Assembly: GCA_040006755.1 (NCBI GenBank)
Contig: JBDTWJ010000028.1
Coordinates: 1 to 29,298, forward strand
Direction: 5' to 3'
DNA: 29,298 bases
Source: JAENVT01 sp040006755
Lineage (GTDB): Bacteria > Actinomycetota > Acidimicrobiia > Acidimicrobiales > Ilumatobacteraceae
Shown: positions 1-7,255 of the stretch, piece by piece
How positions within the stretch are numbered: position 1 is the stretch's first letter
Layout of the letters: every line of letters begins with the position of its first letter
Program-made: the position numbers and the translations under genes
The notes under the pieces: generated by a model
The model's database searches: none
Seen by the model: the letters and a program-made list of their open reading frames with translations, nothing else
What the model was told of the DNA's origin: nothing

Positions 1-84
1 TAGCGGGCTCGTCGTCCGCTTCGCTTTCTCCTCGCGCCGCCGATGTCTAGCGGGCACACGTCGCTCGCACCACAGGCCCCCGAT

Positions 85-90
85 TAGCTT
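85..90 (+). promoter_or_regulatory. -10 element (TAGCTT), possible leaderless start
   Basis: TAGCTT fits the TANNNT -10 pattern and ends 6 bases before the ATG at 97, so transcription could begin at or next to the start codon. No convincing -35 box is seen at 17-18 bases spacing and no Shine-Dalgarno sequence precedes the ATG. The rest of 1-84 shows nothing I can name. Confidence 0.4.
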
Positions 91-96
91 CGACGG

Positions 97-957
97 ATGG
101 AGTACACGCAGATCCTGTACGAGGTCGACGACCACGTTGCAACCATCACGCTGAACAGGCCGGAGAAGCTCAACGCATTCACCACCCGGATGATGCGCGA
201 GATGATCGACGCTTTCGATCGCGTCGACGCCGACGACGAAGTACGAGTGGTGATCGTGACGGGCGCCGGGAGAGCGTTCTGCGCGGGCGCCGACCTGTCC
301 GGTGGGGGTGCCACCTTCGAAAAGGGTGGTAGCGATGAGCAGACCTCGGCCGGCGTTCCTCGCGACGGCGGCGGCATGGTGTCGCTGCGAATCTTCGAGT
401 GCCTGAAGCCCGTCATTGCGGCGATCAACGGTCCGGCTGTTGGCGTTGGAATCACCATGGCGCTCCCGATGGATGTTCGGCTGGCAAGCACCGATGCGAA
501 GATCGGGTTCGTTTTCGCAAGGCGGGGTATCGTGCCCGAGGCATGCTCGGCGTGGTTCCTGCCACGCTTGGTCGGAATCAGCCAAGCATTGGAATGGTGC
601 TACAGCGGGCGGGTCTTCTCGGCCGACGAGGCGATGGCCGGCCGGTTGGTCAAAAGCGTCCACGAGCCCCACGCCCTCATTTCGGCTGCCAGGGCCACCG
701 CGGCAGAGATCGTCGACAACACCTCGCCGGTCAGCGTCGCCCTCACGCGTCGCATGCTGTGGTCGATGCTGACCGCGGATCATCCGATGGAGGCGCACCG
801 TGTGGACTCGCGGGCGATTCTTGAACGAGGGCGCAGTGCCGATGCCCGAGAGGGCGTCGAGAGTTTCCTCGAGAAGCGACCCGCGGCGTTCACCGACCGA
901 GTCAGTGACGGGCTCCCCAACGTCTTTCCTGGGCAATTCATTCGAAAGTTCTCGTAA
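97..957 (+). CDS. Enoyl-CoA hydratase/isomerase family protein
   Basis: A 286-aa crotonase-fold protein acting on acyl-CoA thioesters in the cytoplasm. The N-terminal part has the usual NRPEKLNA segment (20-27) and the oxyanion-hole stretch FCAGADL (61-67); the second glycine-rich stretch is NGPAVGVG (111-118). Aligned by eye to rat crotonase, the first catalytic glutamate (Glu144) is Thr120 and the second (Glu164) is Ala141. An acid is present as Glu148 in GIVPE, the place where enoyl-CoA isomerases and PaaG-like enzymes keep their single acid. I therefore favour an isomerase or another single-acid reaction over hydration. The ATG at 97 follows a -10 element at 85-90. The gene stands alone; the next start is 103 bases downstream. 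Substrate unknown. Confidence 0.88.
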   Translation: MEYTQILYEVDDHVATITLNRPEKLNAFTTRMMREMIDAFDRVDADDEVRVVIVTGAGRAFCAGADLSGGGATFEKGGSDEQTSAGVPRDGGGMVSLRIFECLKPVIAAINGPAVGVGITMALPMDVRLASTDAKIGFVFARRGIVPEACSAWFLPRLVGISQALEWCYSGRVFSADEAMAGRLVKSVHEPHALISAARATAAEIVDNTSPVSVALTRRMLWSMLTADHPMEAHRVDSRAILERGRSADAREGVESFLEKRPAAFTDRVSDGLPNVFPGQFIRKFS

Positions 958-1028
958 AGCCGACCGCTATCAGTGCCGATGTGACAACTGCAACGGTACG
1001 CAATCGGAATCTCACCGACTCATGCCGG

Positions 1029-1048
1029 TTGTGACGGGCAACTCACAA
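1029..1048 (+). promoter_or_regulatory. Inverted repeat next to a ribosome binding site
   Basis: TTGTGA (1029-1034) and TCACAA (1043-1048) form a perfect 6-bp inverted repeat with an 8-base spacer. It is directly followed by AGGACGGG, the likely ribosome binding site of the ATG at 1061. As RNA it could be a small hairpin beside the binding site; as DNA it could be an operator. It resembles a Crp box but the spacer is 8 instead of 6. Confidence 0.35.
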
Positions 1049-1060
1049 AGGACGGGAACA

Positions 1061-1255
1061 ATGAACTTAACAGCGGTGCGACTCCGAGGTGGCGATGTAA
1101 TCGAGCTTGAGATCGATGGCGACATCGTCTCTGCGCTGGTTCTTCTGGCCAATAGCGAGAACGTGATCTTCGATCTCTGCGACGGCAACATGCCATGCGT
1201 AGCGCGTCAAGAAGACCTCGCCAACGTGCGCGTGTTCGACGGCCTCGCGGCCTGA
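1061..1255 (+). CDS. Small hypothetical protein, 64 aa
   Basis: A short reading frame inside a longer open frame; I chose the ATG at 1061 because AAAGGACGGG lies at 1047-1056, a fair ribosome binding site. The 64-aa product is acidic and alternates hydrophobic and polar residues (VIELEIDGDIVSALVLL), which suggests a small beta-rich soluble fold. It has two cysteines (in DLCDGNMPC) and no signal peptide or membrane segment. I do not recognise a family. It ends 22 bases before the globin gene on the same strand and could be co-transcribed with it. Codon use looks like its neighbours. It may instead be non-coding, but ribosome binding site, length and position favour a real gene. Confidence 0.6.
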   Translation: MNLTAVRLRGGDVIELEIDGDIVSALVLLANSENVIFDLCDGNMPCVARQEDLANVRVFDGLAA

Positions 1256-1277
1256 TCGCCGATAGCCTCGGCGGTCG

Positions 1278-1697
1278 ATGACCGAAGAGGCGACTCTGTA
1301 CGACGCAGCTGGCGGGATGCCGTTCTTCGAGCGGTTGGTCGACGCCTTCTACACGGGGGTCGCGGGTGACGACACCTTGTTGCCTCTCTACCCCGAGGCG
1401 CCGGACCTGCGCGGTGCCCGCCACCGCCTGACTCTGTTCCTCGCCCAATATTGGGGAGGGCCAACCACGTACAACGACGAGCGCGGCCATCCGCGGCTTC
1501 GTCTGCGCCACATGCCATTCACGATCGGTCCCGTCCAACGCGATCATTGGCTGGCGCACATGGGCGCCGCGGTCGCGAAAAACGCCCCAACGCCGGACAT
1601 CGCCGAGCGGCTGATGGCCTACTTCATCCCAGCTGCCGAGCAGATGCGCAACGACACCGGTCTGCCCATCTCTTCGCCGGCTCAACGCCACGCCTGA
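1278..1697 (+). CDS. glbO: Group II truncated haemoglobin (trHbO)
   Basis: A 139-aa globin of the two-over-two fold that binds haem and O2; roles proposed for the family are oxygen handling and reaction with peroxide or nitrogen species. Group II marks are present: Tyr25 at B10, Tyr38 at CD1 in LYPE, the QYWGGP stretch (57-62), proximal His78 in RHMPF, and Trp91 at G8, the residue that defines groups II and III. The segment from FLAQYWGGP through RHMPF reads very close to the mycobacterial GlbO sequence as I remember it. The C-terminus has a short polar tail. The start at 1278 fits the family N-terminus (TLYDAAGG); TAGCCT at 1263-1268 is a possible -10. It converges with the RNA methyltransferase gene, one base apart. 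Confidence 0.95.
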   Translation: MTEEATLYDAAGGMPFFERLVDAFYTGVAGDDTLLPLYPEAPDLRGARHRLTLFLAQYWGGPTTYNDERGHPRLRLRHMPFTIGPVQRDHWLAHMGAAVAKNAPTPDIAERLMAYFIPAAEQMRNDTGLPISSPAQRHA

Positions 1698-1698
1698 G

Positions 1699-2490
1699 TT
1701 ACCGCAACGCGTAGCAAGCGACTGCGCTCGCGGCTGCGGCGTTGAGTGAATCGATGCCGTCGGCCATCGGAATCCGCACGCGGTGAGTACTGGCAGCCAG
1801 TGCGTCGGTGGAGATACCAGCCCGCTCGGACCCGATCACGATGGCCATCCTGGCGGTGATGTGAATCGCGTTGATGGCGTCGGCCTCCGCCGATGGCGTC
1901 AGGGCACACACCGTGAAGCCCGCGGCCGCGAGGCGACAAAGATCGGCTGGTAGATCAGTGGTTCGAGCGGCTGGGAAGCCAATCGCCTGGCCCATCGAGA
2001 CGCGCAGCGACCTGCGCGAGAGCGGATCCGCGCACGTGTAGTCGAAGAGAATCCCATCCCAGCCCAGTGCTATCGCGTTACGCACGATCGAACCTACGTT
2101 GATCGGGTTGTCGACGGCCTCGATCACGACGAGATGTGTCGATTCGTCGGTCAGCCGCTCGGCCGTGATTCGCGCAGGTCGGTCGAAAAGAGCGACGATT
2201 CCCTGCGGCACGCCGAGTTGGGTAACCATCGATCGCACGCGATCGCCGCCGGCGAAGATCGGCACATCGGCCGGCACACGGGCGACGATCGGTGGAGGTT
2301 TGGCGGCATCGACGAGAACAGCGACAACGTTGCACCCGGCGTCGAGGGCGCGTTCCACAACGAGATCGCCTTCGGCCATGAACAGACCATCGCCATCGTC
2401 ATTGCGCCGTTGCCGGCGACTGGTCAAGCCACGCTCGTTACGCCGAAAGCCAGCAAGCCGCGGGTCGTCGGCATCATCGATCAGGATCAC
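1699..2490 (-). CDS. TrmH/SpoU family RNA 2'-O-methyltransferase
   Basis: A 263-aa SPOUT-class enzyme that would transfer a methyl group from SAM to a ribose 2'-OH in rRNA or tRNA. All three SpoU motifs are present: NPINVGSIVRNA (128-139), GSERAGIS (220-227) and IPMADGIDSLN (240-250). The N-terminal 100 residues contain the substrate-binding type domain with LFMAEGDLVVERAL (36-49). It starts with GTG (2490) only 6 bases after the menB stop, so the two are very likely one transcript. The link to menaquinone synthesis is probably only positional. The exact RNA target cannot be read from the sequence. Confidence 0.93.
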   Translation of the reverse strand: MILIDDADDPRLAGFRRNERGLTSRRQRRNDDGDGLFMAEGDLVVERALDAGCNVVAVLVDAAKPPPIVARVPADVPIFAGGDRVRSMVTQLGVPQGIVALFDRPARITAERLTDESTHLVVIEAVDNPINVGSIVRNAIALGWDGILFDYTCADPLSRRSLRVSMGQAIGFPAARTTDLPADLCRLAAAGFTVCALTPSAEADAINAIHITARMAIVIGSERAGISTDALAASTHRVRIPMADGIDSLNAAAASAVACYALR

Positions 2491-2496
2491 GTCATA

Positions 2497-3405
2497 TCAG
2501 TAGTGCCACGGGTAGGGACTCCAGTCGGGTTCGCGCTTCTCCAGGAACGATGAGCGTCCCTCCTCGGCCTCGTCGGTGGCGTAGGCCAGGCGTGTCGCCT
2601 CGCCCGCGAAGACCTGTTGACCGACGAGCCCATCGTCGATGAGATTGAAGGAGAACTTCAGCATCCGTTGTGCGGTGGGACTCTTGGCATTGATCTCCTT
2701 GGCCCATTGCAGCGCTGTGGCTTCCAACTCGGCATGCGGCACAACGGCGTTGACCATTCCCATGCGGTGGGCATCGTCTGCTGAATACTCCCGGCCGAGG
2801 AAGAAGATCTCCCGTGCGAACTTCTGTCCGATCTGTCGGGCGAGGTACGCACTGCCGAAGCCGCCGTCGAAGCTGGCCACATCCGCATCGGTCTGCTTGA
2901 ACCTGGCGTGCTCGGCAGACGCCAAGGTGAGATCACACACCACATGCAGGCTGTGGCCGCCTCCGGCCGCCCAGCCCGGCACGACGCAGACCACCACCTT
3001 CGGCATGAAACGGATCAGCCGCTGCACCTCCAGGATGTGAAGTCGTCCCGCACGGCCGGGCTCGATTGTCTCGCGCCCTTCGTCGGTGGCGTACTTGTAG
3101 CCATCGCGGCCGCGGATTCGCTGATCACCGCCGCTGGAGAAGGCCCAGATGCCATCCTTCGGCGACGGTCCGTTGCCGGTCAACAGGACACACCCGACGT
3201 CGGTCGTCATCCGTGCATCGTCGAATGCAGTGTAGAGCTGGTCGACCGTTCGAGGGCGGAACGCGTTGCGGACCTCAGGTCGATTGAAGGCGATGCGTAC
3301 CGTGCCGTGTTCGACCGATCGGTGGTAGGTGATGTCATCGAAGTCGAAGCCAGGCACCTCGCGCCACTCTGCGGGATCGAACAAGTCGGAGACCATGGAC
3401 CCCAT
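2497..3405 (-). CDS. menB: 1,4-dihydroxy-2-naphthoyl-CoA synthase
   Basis: A 302-aa crotonase-fold enzyme that closes the naphthoate ring of o-succinylbenzoyl-CoA in menaquinone synthesis. Diagnostic parts: SSGGDQ (90-95), GWAAGGGHSLHVVCDLT (144-160) and SFDGGFGSAYLARQIGQKFA, with the conserved Asp180. Asp173 in QTDADV stands where E. coli MenB has Gly156, as in the mycobacterial enzyme; this marks the bicarbonate-independent class that uses a side-chain carboxylate. Two starts are possible, ATG 3405 and ATG 3396 (MVSDLFDP); CACAAT ends 7 bases before the latter. It lies head to head with cofE across 32 bases, and upstream of the RNA methyltransferase in the same unit. No other men gene is in the window. 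Confidence 0.96.
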   Translation of the reverse strand: MGSMVSDLFDPAEWREVPGFDFDDITYHRSVEHGTVRIAFNRPEVRNAFRPRTVDQLYTAFDDARMTTDVGCVLLTGNGPSPKDGIWAFSSGGDQRIRGRDGYKYATDEGRETIEPGRAGRLHILEVQRLIRFMPKVVVCVVPGWAAGGGHSLHVVCDLTLASAEHARFKQTDADVASFDGGFGSAYLARQIGQKFAREIFFLGREYSADDAHRMGMVNAVVPHAELEATALQWAKEINAKSPTAQRMLKFSFNLIDDGLVGQQVFAGEATRLAYATDEAEEGRSSFLEKREPDWSPYPWHY

Positions 3406-3425
3406 TGTGCTGTATCGGGCGCTGC

Positions 3426-3431
3426 TACGTT
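3426..3431 (+). promoter_or_regulatory. -10 element (TACGTT), possible leaderless start
   Basis: TACGTT ends 6 bases before the GTG at 3438, which has no Shine-Dalgarno sequence. TTGTGC at 3405-3410 could be a -35 with a short 15-base spacer. It lies in the 32-base gap shared with the divergent menB gene. Confidence 0.45.
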
Positions 3432-3437
3432 CAGCCC

Positions 3438-4190
3438 GTGACCGGCCTGCAGATCCTGGGCGTTCCCGGCATCCCCGAGATCACCGAGGGTGTCGAACTT
3501 GCGGCGGTCATCGTCGATGCCGCAACCGCCGCCGGTTCTCCTCTCGCAGATGGCGACGTCGTGGTGGTCACGTCGAAGATCGTGTCGAAGGCAGAGGGTC
3601 GCGTGATCGAACTTTCTACGGTCGAACCTTCTCCCTTTGCCCGTGACTGGTCGGCCAAGTGGGACAAGGATCCGGCGGTCACGGAAATCGTGCTGCGTGA
3701 GGCGAAGCGCATCGTTCGTCAAGTTGGGGCCGTCCTCATCACCGAAACACACCACGGCTTCGTGTGCGCCAACAGCGGAGTCGACCAGTCGTCGAGCGGG
3801 GCGCACGGACGAGTGGTGGTGCTACCGGACGATCCCGACGCGTCGGCTCGACGGATCCGAGTTGGGTTTGCGCAGCGCGGTGTCGACGCCGCCGTGATCA
3901 TCTCCGACACGTTCGGCCGTGCATGGCGCGAGGGCCAGACCGACATCGCCATCGGCATCGCGGGGATGCACCCGATCCTCAGCTACATCGGCCAGTTCGA
4001 TCCCCACGGGCACGAGTTCAGGGTGCAGGCAGTGTGCGTCGCAGACGAACTCGCCGGTGCGGCGGAACTGGTGAAGGGCAACATCTCGCGGATGCCGGTC
4101 GGTGTCATCCGCGGCTTCCAGTGGGAGGCCGACGACTCAGCGACAATCGCTCCCGTGCTGCGCGACCAGAGCCGGGATCTGTTCAGATAG
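3438..4190 (+). CDS. cofE: Coenzyme F420-0:L-glutamate ligase
   Basis: A 250-aa enzyme adding glutamates to F420-0 with GTP. It begins with the family hallmark VTGLQILGVPGIPEITEG, then DGDVVVVTSKIVSKAEGR, the THHGFVCANSGVDQS segment, and DTFGRAWREGQTDIAIGIAG followed by a DPHGHEF-type stretch. The length equals a lone CofE domain; the nitroreductase-like C-terminal domain fused in mycobacterial FbiB is absent. GTG 3438 was chosen because homology starts there and a -10 element sits just upstream; a further upstream ATG adds only CCIGRCYVQP. The SRPBCC gene follows 4 bases after the stop. It shows that the organism makes F420, though no F420-dependent enzyme is evident nearby. Confidence 0.95.
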   Translation: MTGLQILGVPGIPEITEGVELAAVIVDAATAAGSPLADGDVVVVTSKIVSKAEGRVIELSTVEPSPFARDWSAKWDKDPAVTEIVLREAKRIVRQVGAVLITETHHGFVCANSGVDQSSSGAHGRVVVLPDDPDASARRIRVGFAQRGVDAAVIISDTFGRAWREGQTDIAIGIAGMHPILSYIGQFDPHGHEFRVQAVCVADELAGAAELVKGNISRMPVGVIRGFQWEADDSATIAPVLRDQSRDLFR

Positions 4191-4194
4191 TCCC

Positions 4195-4653
4195 ATGCCA
4201 GAGCAGGTGCGCGTCCAACGAACCATCCATGAGGAGGCCGATGAGTTGTACGACCTCGTCAGCGATCTCCCGAGCATGGGGAAATGGTCGCCCGAGAACA
4301 CTGGTGGTCGATGGGTCAATGGCGCCGTAGGTCCGGTCGTCGGCGCGCGGTTCAAGGGCTCGAACAGAAAGGGACTTGCAAAGTGGAGCACCGACGTGCA
4401 GGTGACGGTCGCTGATCCCGGAGAGCGGTTCAGCTTCGACGTGACCCGTGGGCCGCTGAAGATCGCCAACTGGGATTATCGGTTCGAGCAGCAGGGCGGC
4501 AATACCTTGGTGGTCGAGACGTGGACCGATCATCGCGTGCCGGTGATCGGCACCATCGTCGGTTGGTTCATCGGGGTGACAGATCGCCCCGACCGCAACC
4601 GACGCGGAATGGAAGCAACGCTCGCCAACCTGGCTGCGGCTGTCGAATCCTGA
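4195..4653 (+). CDS. SRPBCC (START-like) family protein
   Basis: A 152-aa soluble protein of the polyketide cyclase/dehydrase and lipid-transport superfamily. It opens with the typical first strand and helix (VRVQRTIHEEADELYDLVSDLPSMGKWSPE) and continues with strands forming a hydrophobic cavity (FSFDVTRGPLK, WDYRFEQQGGNTLVVETW). A Trp/Phe-rich turn near 120-127 is followed by the usual C-terminal helix with ATLANLAAAV. The ATG is 4 bases after the cofE stop, so they share a transcript. The family binds diverse hydrophobic ligands; none can be assigned. It converges with psuG, 16 bases apart. Confidence 0.85.
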   Translation: MPEQVRVQRTIHEEADELYDLVSDLPSMGKWSPENTGGRWVNGAVGPVVGARFKGSNRKGLAKWSTDVQVTVADPGERFSFDVTRGPLKIANWDYRFEQQGGNTLVVETWTDHRVPVIGTIVGWFIGVTDRPDRNRRGMEATLANLAAAVES

Positions 4654-4669
4654 ACTCGTCCAGTCCTGA

Positions 4670-5584
4670 TCAGGCGGTGAAGGCCGAGTATTCGACAGCG
4701 ATGTCGCCGGCGAGGGCGGCATTACATTTGACCAACGTCATGTTGGCCTTCAGGCTACGACCGCCTGTTTTGTCGACGATGCGCTCGAGCAGGAAGGGAG
4801 TCACCGCTTGACCGACGATTCCTTGAGCGGACAGCTCGTGGAGCGCCTCGTCGATGACGTCATCGATCTCACTTGCGGGAATCTCCTCGTCGACGGGGAT
4901 GGGATTGGCCACGCAGATGCCGCGACGTAGTTGCAGACCCTGCCACGCGGCATCGAGAACAGCGGCGCACTGCTTCGCGTCGTCGACGTTGCGCGGAGCG
5001 GGTTGCCCGCTCGACCGGCTGTAGAACGCGGGGAACTCGTCGCTACCGACGACCACGACTGGAACGCCGGCGGTCTCGAGGTACTCGAGCGTCAACGCGA
5101 TGTCGAGGATCGACTTCACGCCGGCGCACACGACTGCAACGGGTGTGGTCGCAAGTTCGTTCAGGTCGGCTGATATGTCGAAGGTCGTTCCCGCACCGCG
5201 GTGCACGCCCCCTATCCCACCGGTCGCGAAGATCCGGATACCTGCGAGCGATGCCAAGTGCATCGTCGCCGCAACCGTCGTGGCGCCCGTCGCCCCCCTT
5301 GCTACCAGCCAGGGCAGATCACGTGTTGTTGCCTTGTGCACCTCGGATCGATTGGCGAGCAACTCGATCTCCTTGCTGCCGAGCCCGACCCTGCAGACGC
5401 CGTCCATGACGGCGATCGTCGCCGGCGTGGCACCGTGCTCGCGGACGATCGACTCGACATCGCTGGCCATCTCGATGTTGTGGGGATATGGCATTCCGTG
5501 GCTGATGATCGTCGATTCCAGAGCAACGACCGGTCGACGCCCGCGTACTGCCTCTTGCACTTCTTCGCTCACGTGAATGGACAT
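4670..5584 (-). CDS. psuG: Pseudouridine-5'-phosphate glycosidase
   Basis: A 304-aa enzyme that splits pseudouridine 5'-phosphate to uracil and ribose 5-phosphate. The family core is clear: VVALESTIISHGMPYPHN, PATIAVMDGVCRVGL, KATTRDLPWL, GATTVAATM, the GIRIFATGGIGGVHRG loop, SADLNEL, and the C-terminal segment with GGRSLKANMTLVKCNAALAGDIA. I place the start at ATG 5584 (MSIHVSEEV); the open frame runs 73 codons further upstream but that part is low-complexity and overlaps the divergent gene. A -10 element lies 8 bases upstream. The partner kinase PsuK is not adjacent and no nucleoside transporter is seen. Confidence 0.94.
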   Translation of the reverse strand: MSIHVSEEVQEAVRGRRPVVALESTIISHGMPYPHNIEMASDVESIVREHGATPATIAVMDGVCRVGLGSKEIELLANRSEVHKATTRDLPWLVARGATGATTVAATMHLASLAGIRIFATGGIGGVHRGAGTTFDISADLNELATTPVAVVCAGVKSILDIALTLEYLETAGVPVVVVGSDEFPAFYSRSSGQPAPRNVDDAKQCAAVLDAAWQGLQLRRGICVANPIPVDEEIPASEIDDVIDEALHELSAQGIVGQAVTPFLLERIVDKTGGRSLKANMTLVKCNAALAGDIAVEYSAFTA

Positions 5585-5592
5585 CGGCACCG

Positions 5593-5598
5593 AGGGTA
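5593..5598 (-). promoter_or_regulatory. -10 element (TACCCT on the minus strand) for psuG
   Basis: On the minus strand TACCCT ends 8 bases before the psuG ATG. No good -35 box is evident. It lies in the 65-base divergent gap between psuG and the second crotonase-fold gene. Confidence 0.3.
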
Positions 5599-5649
5599 CT
5601 GCTGGCCGTACCACCGCATCGACTGTCCGGTGAGCCACACTGTGCGTCG

Positions 5650-6450
5650 ATGAGTGTGGAATCCGACGAACCAATTCGACTGACACGCGATGGCTCGGTT
5701 GCGACGATATGGCTGAACCGTCCGATGAAGCGCAACGCCCTGAGCTATGCGATGTGGTCGAGGCTGGGGAAGTTGGCGACGAACCTCGGCGAGGATCGTG
5801 CAACGCGAGTCGTGGTTTTGCGTGGGTGCGGTGAGCATTTCTGTGCCGGAGCCGACATCACCGAGATCAACGTCGAGCGCAGTTCTTCGGAGCCATCGTT
5901 CTCGGCCGTTGTCGACTCGGCTGAAACTGCGTTGGCCGGCATACCCAAGCCAACCGTCGCGTTCATTTCTGGCGACTGCATAGGCGGCGGCTGTTCGATC
6001 GCCATCGACTGCGACTTGCGCATCGCGACGAGTGAGGCTCGGTTCGGGATCACTCCAGCCAATCTGGGCATCGTGTATCCGACCGCCGCCTTGGAGCGGG
6101 CGGTTCACCTGGTCGGACCCGCCGGCAGCAAGCGCCTGCTGTTCACCGGCAAACTGATTGACGCGACTGAGGCGCTGCGAATCGGATTGGTCGACGAGGT
6201 TGTCGACCGGGCAGATGGCGAGGCGCGGCTTGCTACGTTGACCGGCGTGCTCGCAACTCGTTCGTTGTTGACCCAGGCGGCAACGAAGTCGATGGTCTCG
6301 GAGATCATGACGCACGGTCACGTTCCTGAGCCCTTGGAGGCTCATTGGAGGCGTGTCGCAGCGACCGCGCCCGACAGCTCGGAAGGCGTGGCAGCGTTCG
6401 TCGAGAGGCGCTCCCCGCGGTTCACGTGGTCGGGACACGATGGCGACTAG
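5650..6450 (+). CDS. Enoyl-CoA hydratase/isomerase family protein, catalytic glutamates absent
   Basis: A 266-aa crotonase-fold protein. It has NRPMKRNALS (23-32), the oxyanion-hole stretch FCAGADITEI (64-73) and the second glycine run GDCIGGGCSIAIDCD (108-122). Compared by eye with rat crotonase, Glu144 is Ser116 and Glu164 is Ala137; the isomerase acid position in NLGIVYPTAAL is also not acidic. The fold and CoA-binding parts are intact, so this is not decay but a subgroup with another chemistry or substrate. The ATG at 5650 has no clear ribosome binding site; CACTGT ends 6 bases upstream. Its last 11 bases overlap modB, so it is probably co-transcribed with the transporter genes. Confidence 0.85.
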   Translation: MSVESDEPIRLTRDGSVATIWLNRPMKRNALSYAMWSRLGKLATNLGEDRATRVVVLRGCGEHFCAGADITEINVERSSSEPSFSAVVDSAETALAGIPKPTVAFISGDCIGGGCSIAIDCDLRIATSEARFGITPANLGIVYPTAALERAVHLVGPAGSKRLLFTGKLIDATEALRIGLVDEVVDRADGEARLATLTGVLATRSLLTQAATKSMVSEIMTHGHVPEPLEAHWRRVAATAPDSSEGVAAFVERRSPRFTWSGHDGD

Positions 6451-7255
6451 GGCAGCACGTCGTATCGAGCGGTCTTTGCCGTGGCCGGCGATGGCGTTGG
6501 CCGTGCTGGCGATCGTGTTCTTCGCCTTGCCGCTCGCCGGCCTGATCAGTCGCGCGCCGTGGAGCGATGCGCTGACGATCCTGAGCGGGCACGGTGTGCG
6601 CCAAGCCCTGAAGCTGTCGATCATATGCAGCGTCTGCGCGACCGCTGTGTCGATCGTTCTGGGTCTGCCGCTGGCCTGGTTGCTCGCGAGAAAGCGATTT
6701 GCCGGTCGGTCGGTCGTGCGAGCCCTGTGCACGTTGTCGATGGTGCTCCCCCCCGTCGTAGGCGGCGTCGCCCTACTGTTCGCGCTCGGCCGCCGAGGAC
6801 TGGTCGGCCAGTACCTCGATCGGTGGTTCGACATCCGTTTGCCGTTCTCGTCGGCCGGCGTCGTGATCGCTCAGGCGTTCGTTGCGATGCCGTTCTTCGT
6901 CGTCACGGTCGAGGCCGCTCTGCGGCAGGCTGATCCGGGTCACGACGAGGCAGCGCGAACACTCGGCGCAAGCACGTGGTATTCCTTTCGTCGGGTCACG
7001 CTTCCCGCGATCAGACCGGCCATGATCGCCGGCGCGGTGCTGTCGTGGGCCAGGGCCTTCGGTGAGTTCGGCGCAACTATCACGTTCGCGGGCAGCTTTC
7101 CTGGCAAGACTCAAACGCTGCCGCTGTCGGTGTACCTCACCCTCGAAACGGACCCACAGCAAGCGATCGTCGTAGCGCTGTTCATGGTCGCCGTTTCCTT
7201 TGCTGTTCTCGTCGCGCTTCGCGACAAGTGGCTGGGCGGTGGAGAAGCTAGGTGA
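6440..7255 (+). CDS. modB: Molybdate-type ABC transporter permease
   Basis: A 271-aa inner-membrane permease. After a basic N-terminus (MATRAARRIERS) there is a first membrane segment (about 15-36), then further segments around 55-75, 90-115, 130-155 and the C-terminal pair. The cytoplasmic EAA loop reads EAARTLGASTWYSFRRVTLP, and the ModB-type stretch SWARAFGEFGATITFAG followed by GKTQTLPLSVYL is present. ATG 6440 overlaps the preceding gene by 11 bases; the frame is open further upstream but homology starts here. modC follows with a GTGA overlap. No substrate-binding protein ModA is next to it, so it could serve molybdate, tungstate or another oxyanion. Confidence 0.88.
   Translation: MATRAARRIERSLPWPAMALAVLAIVFFALPLAGLISRAPWSDALTILSGHGVRQALKLSIICSVCATAVSIVLGLPLAWLLARKRFAGRSVVRALCTLSMVLPPVVGGVALLFALGRRGLVGQYLDRWFDIRLPFSSAGVVIAQAFVAMPFFVVTVEAALRQADPGHDEAARTLGASTWYSFRRVTLPAIRPAMIAGAVLSWARAFGEFGATITFAGSFPGKTQTLPLSVYLTLETDPQQAIVVALFMVAVSFAVLVALRDKWLGGGEAR

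Noticed and set aside
1..55. TAGCGGGC repeated at 1-8 and 48-55
   Set aside because: An 8-base repeat in GC-rich DNA at the window edge has no support as a functional element.
1030..1047. Possible Crp-type site TGTGA-N8-TCACA
   Set aside because: The Crp consensus has a 6-base spacer; 8 bases would put the half-sites out of register, so I list only an inverted repeat.
4665..4674. Palindrome CCTGATCAGG at the psuG stop codon
   Set aside because: A 5-bp stem without a loop or U-run cannot act as a terminator and is short enough to be chance.
5585..5803. 73-codon N-terminal extension of psuG
   Set aside because: Ser/His/Arg-rich, overlaps the divergent gene, and family homology begins at the ATG at 5584.
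5569..6834. Long minus-strand open frame (421 codons) opposite the crotonase-fold gene and modB
   Set aside because: It lies antisense to two clear genes, has no family features and a low-complexity Arg/Ser/His-rich composition typical of shadow frames in GC-rich DNA.
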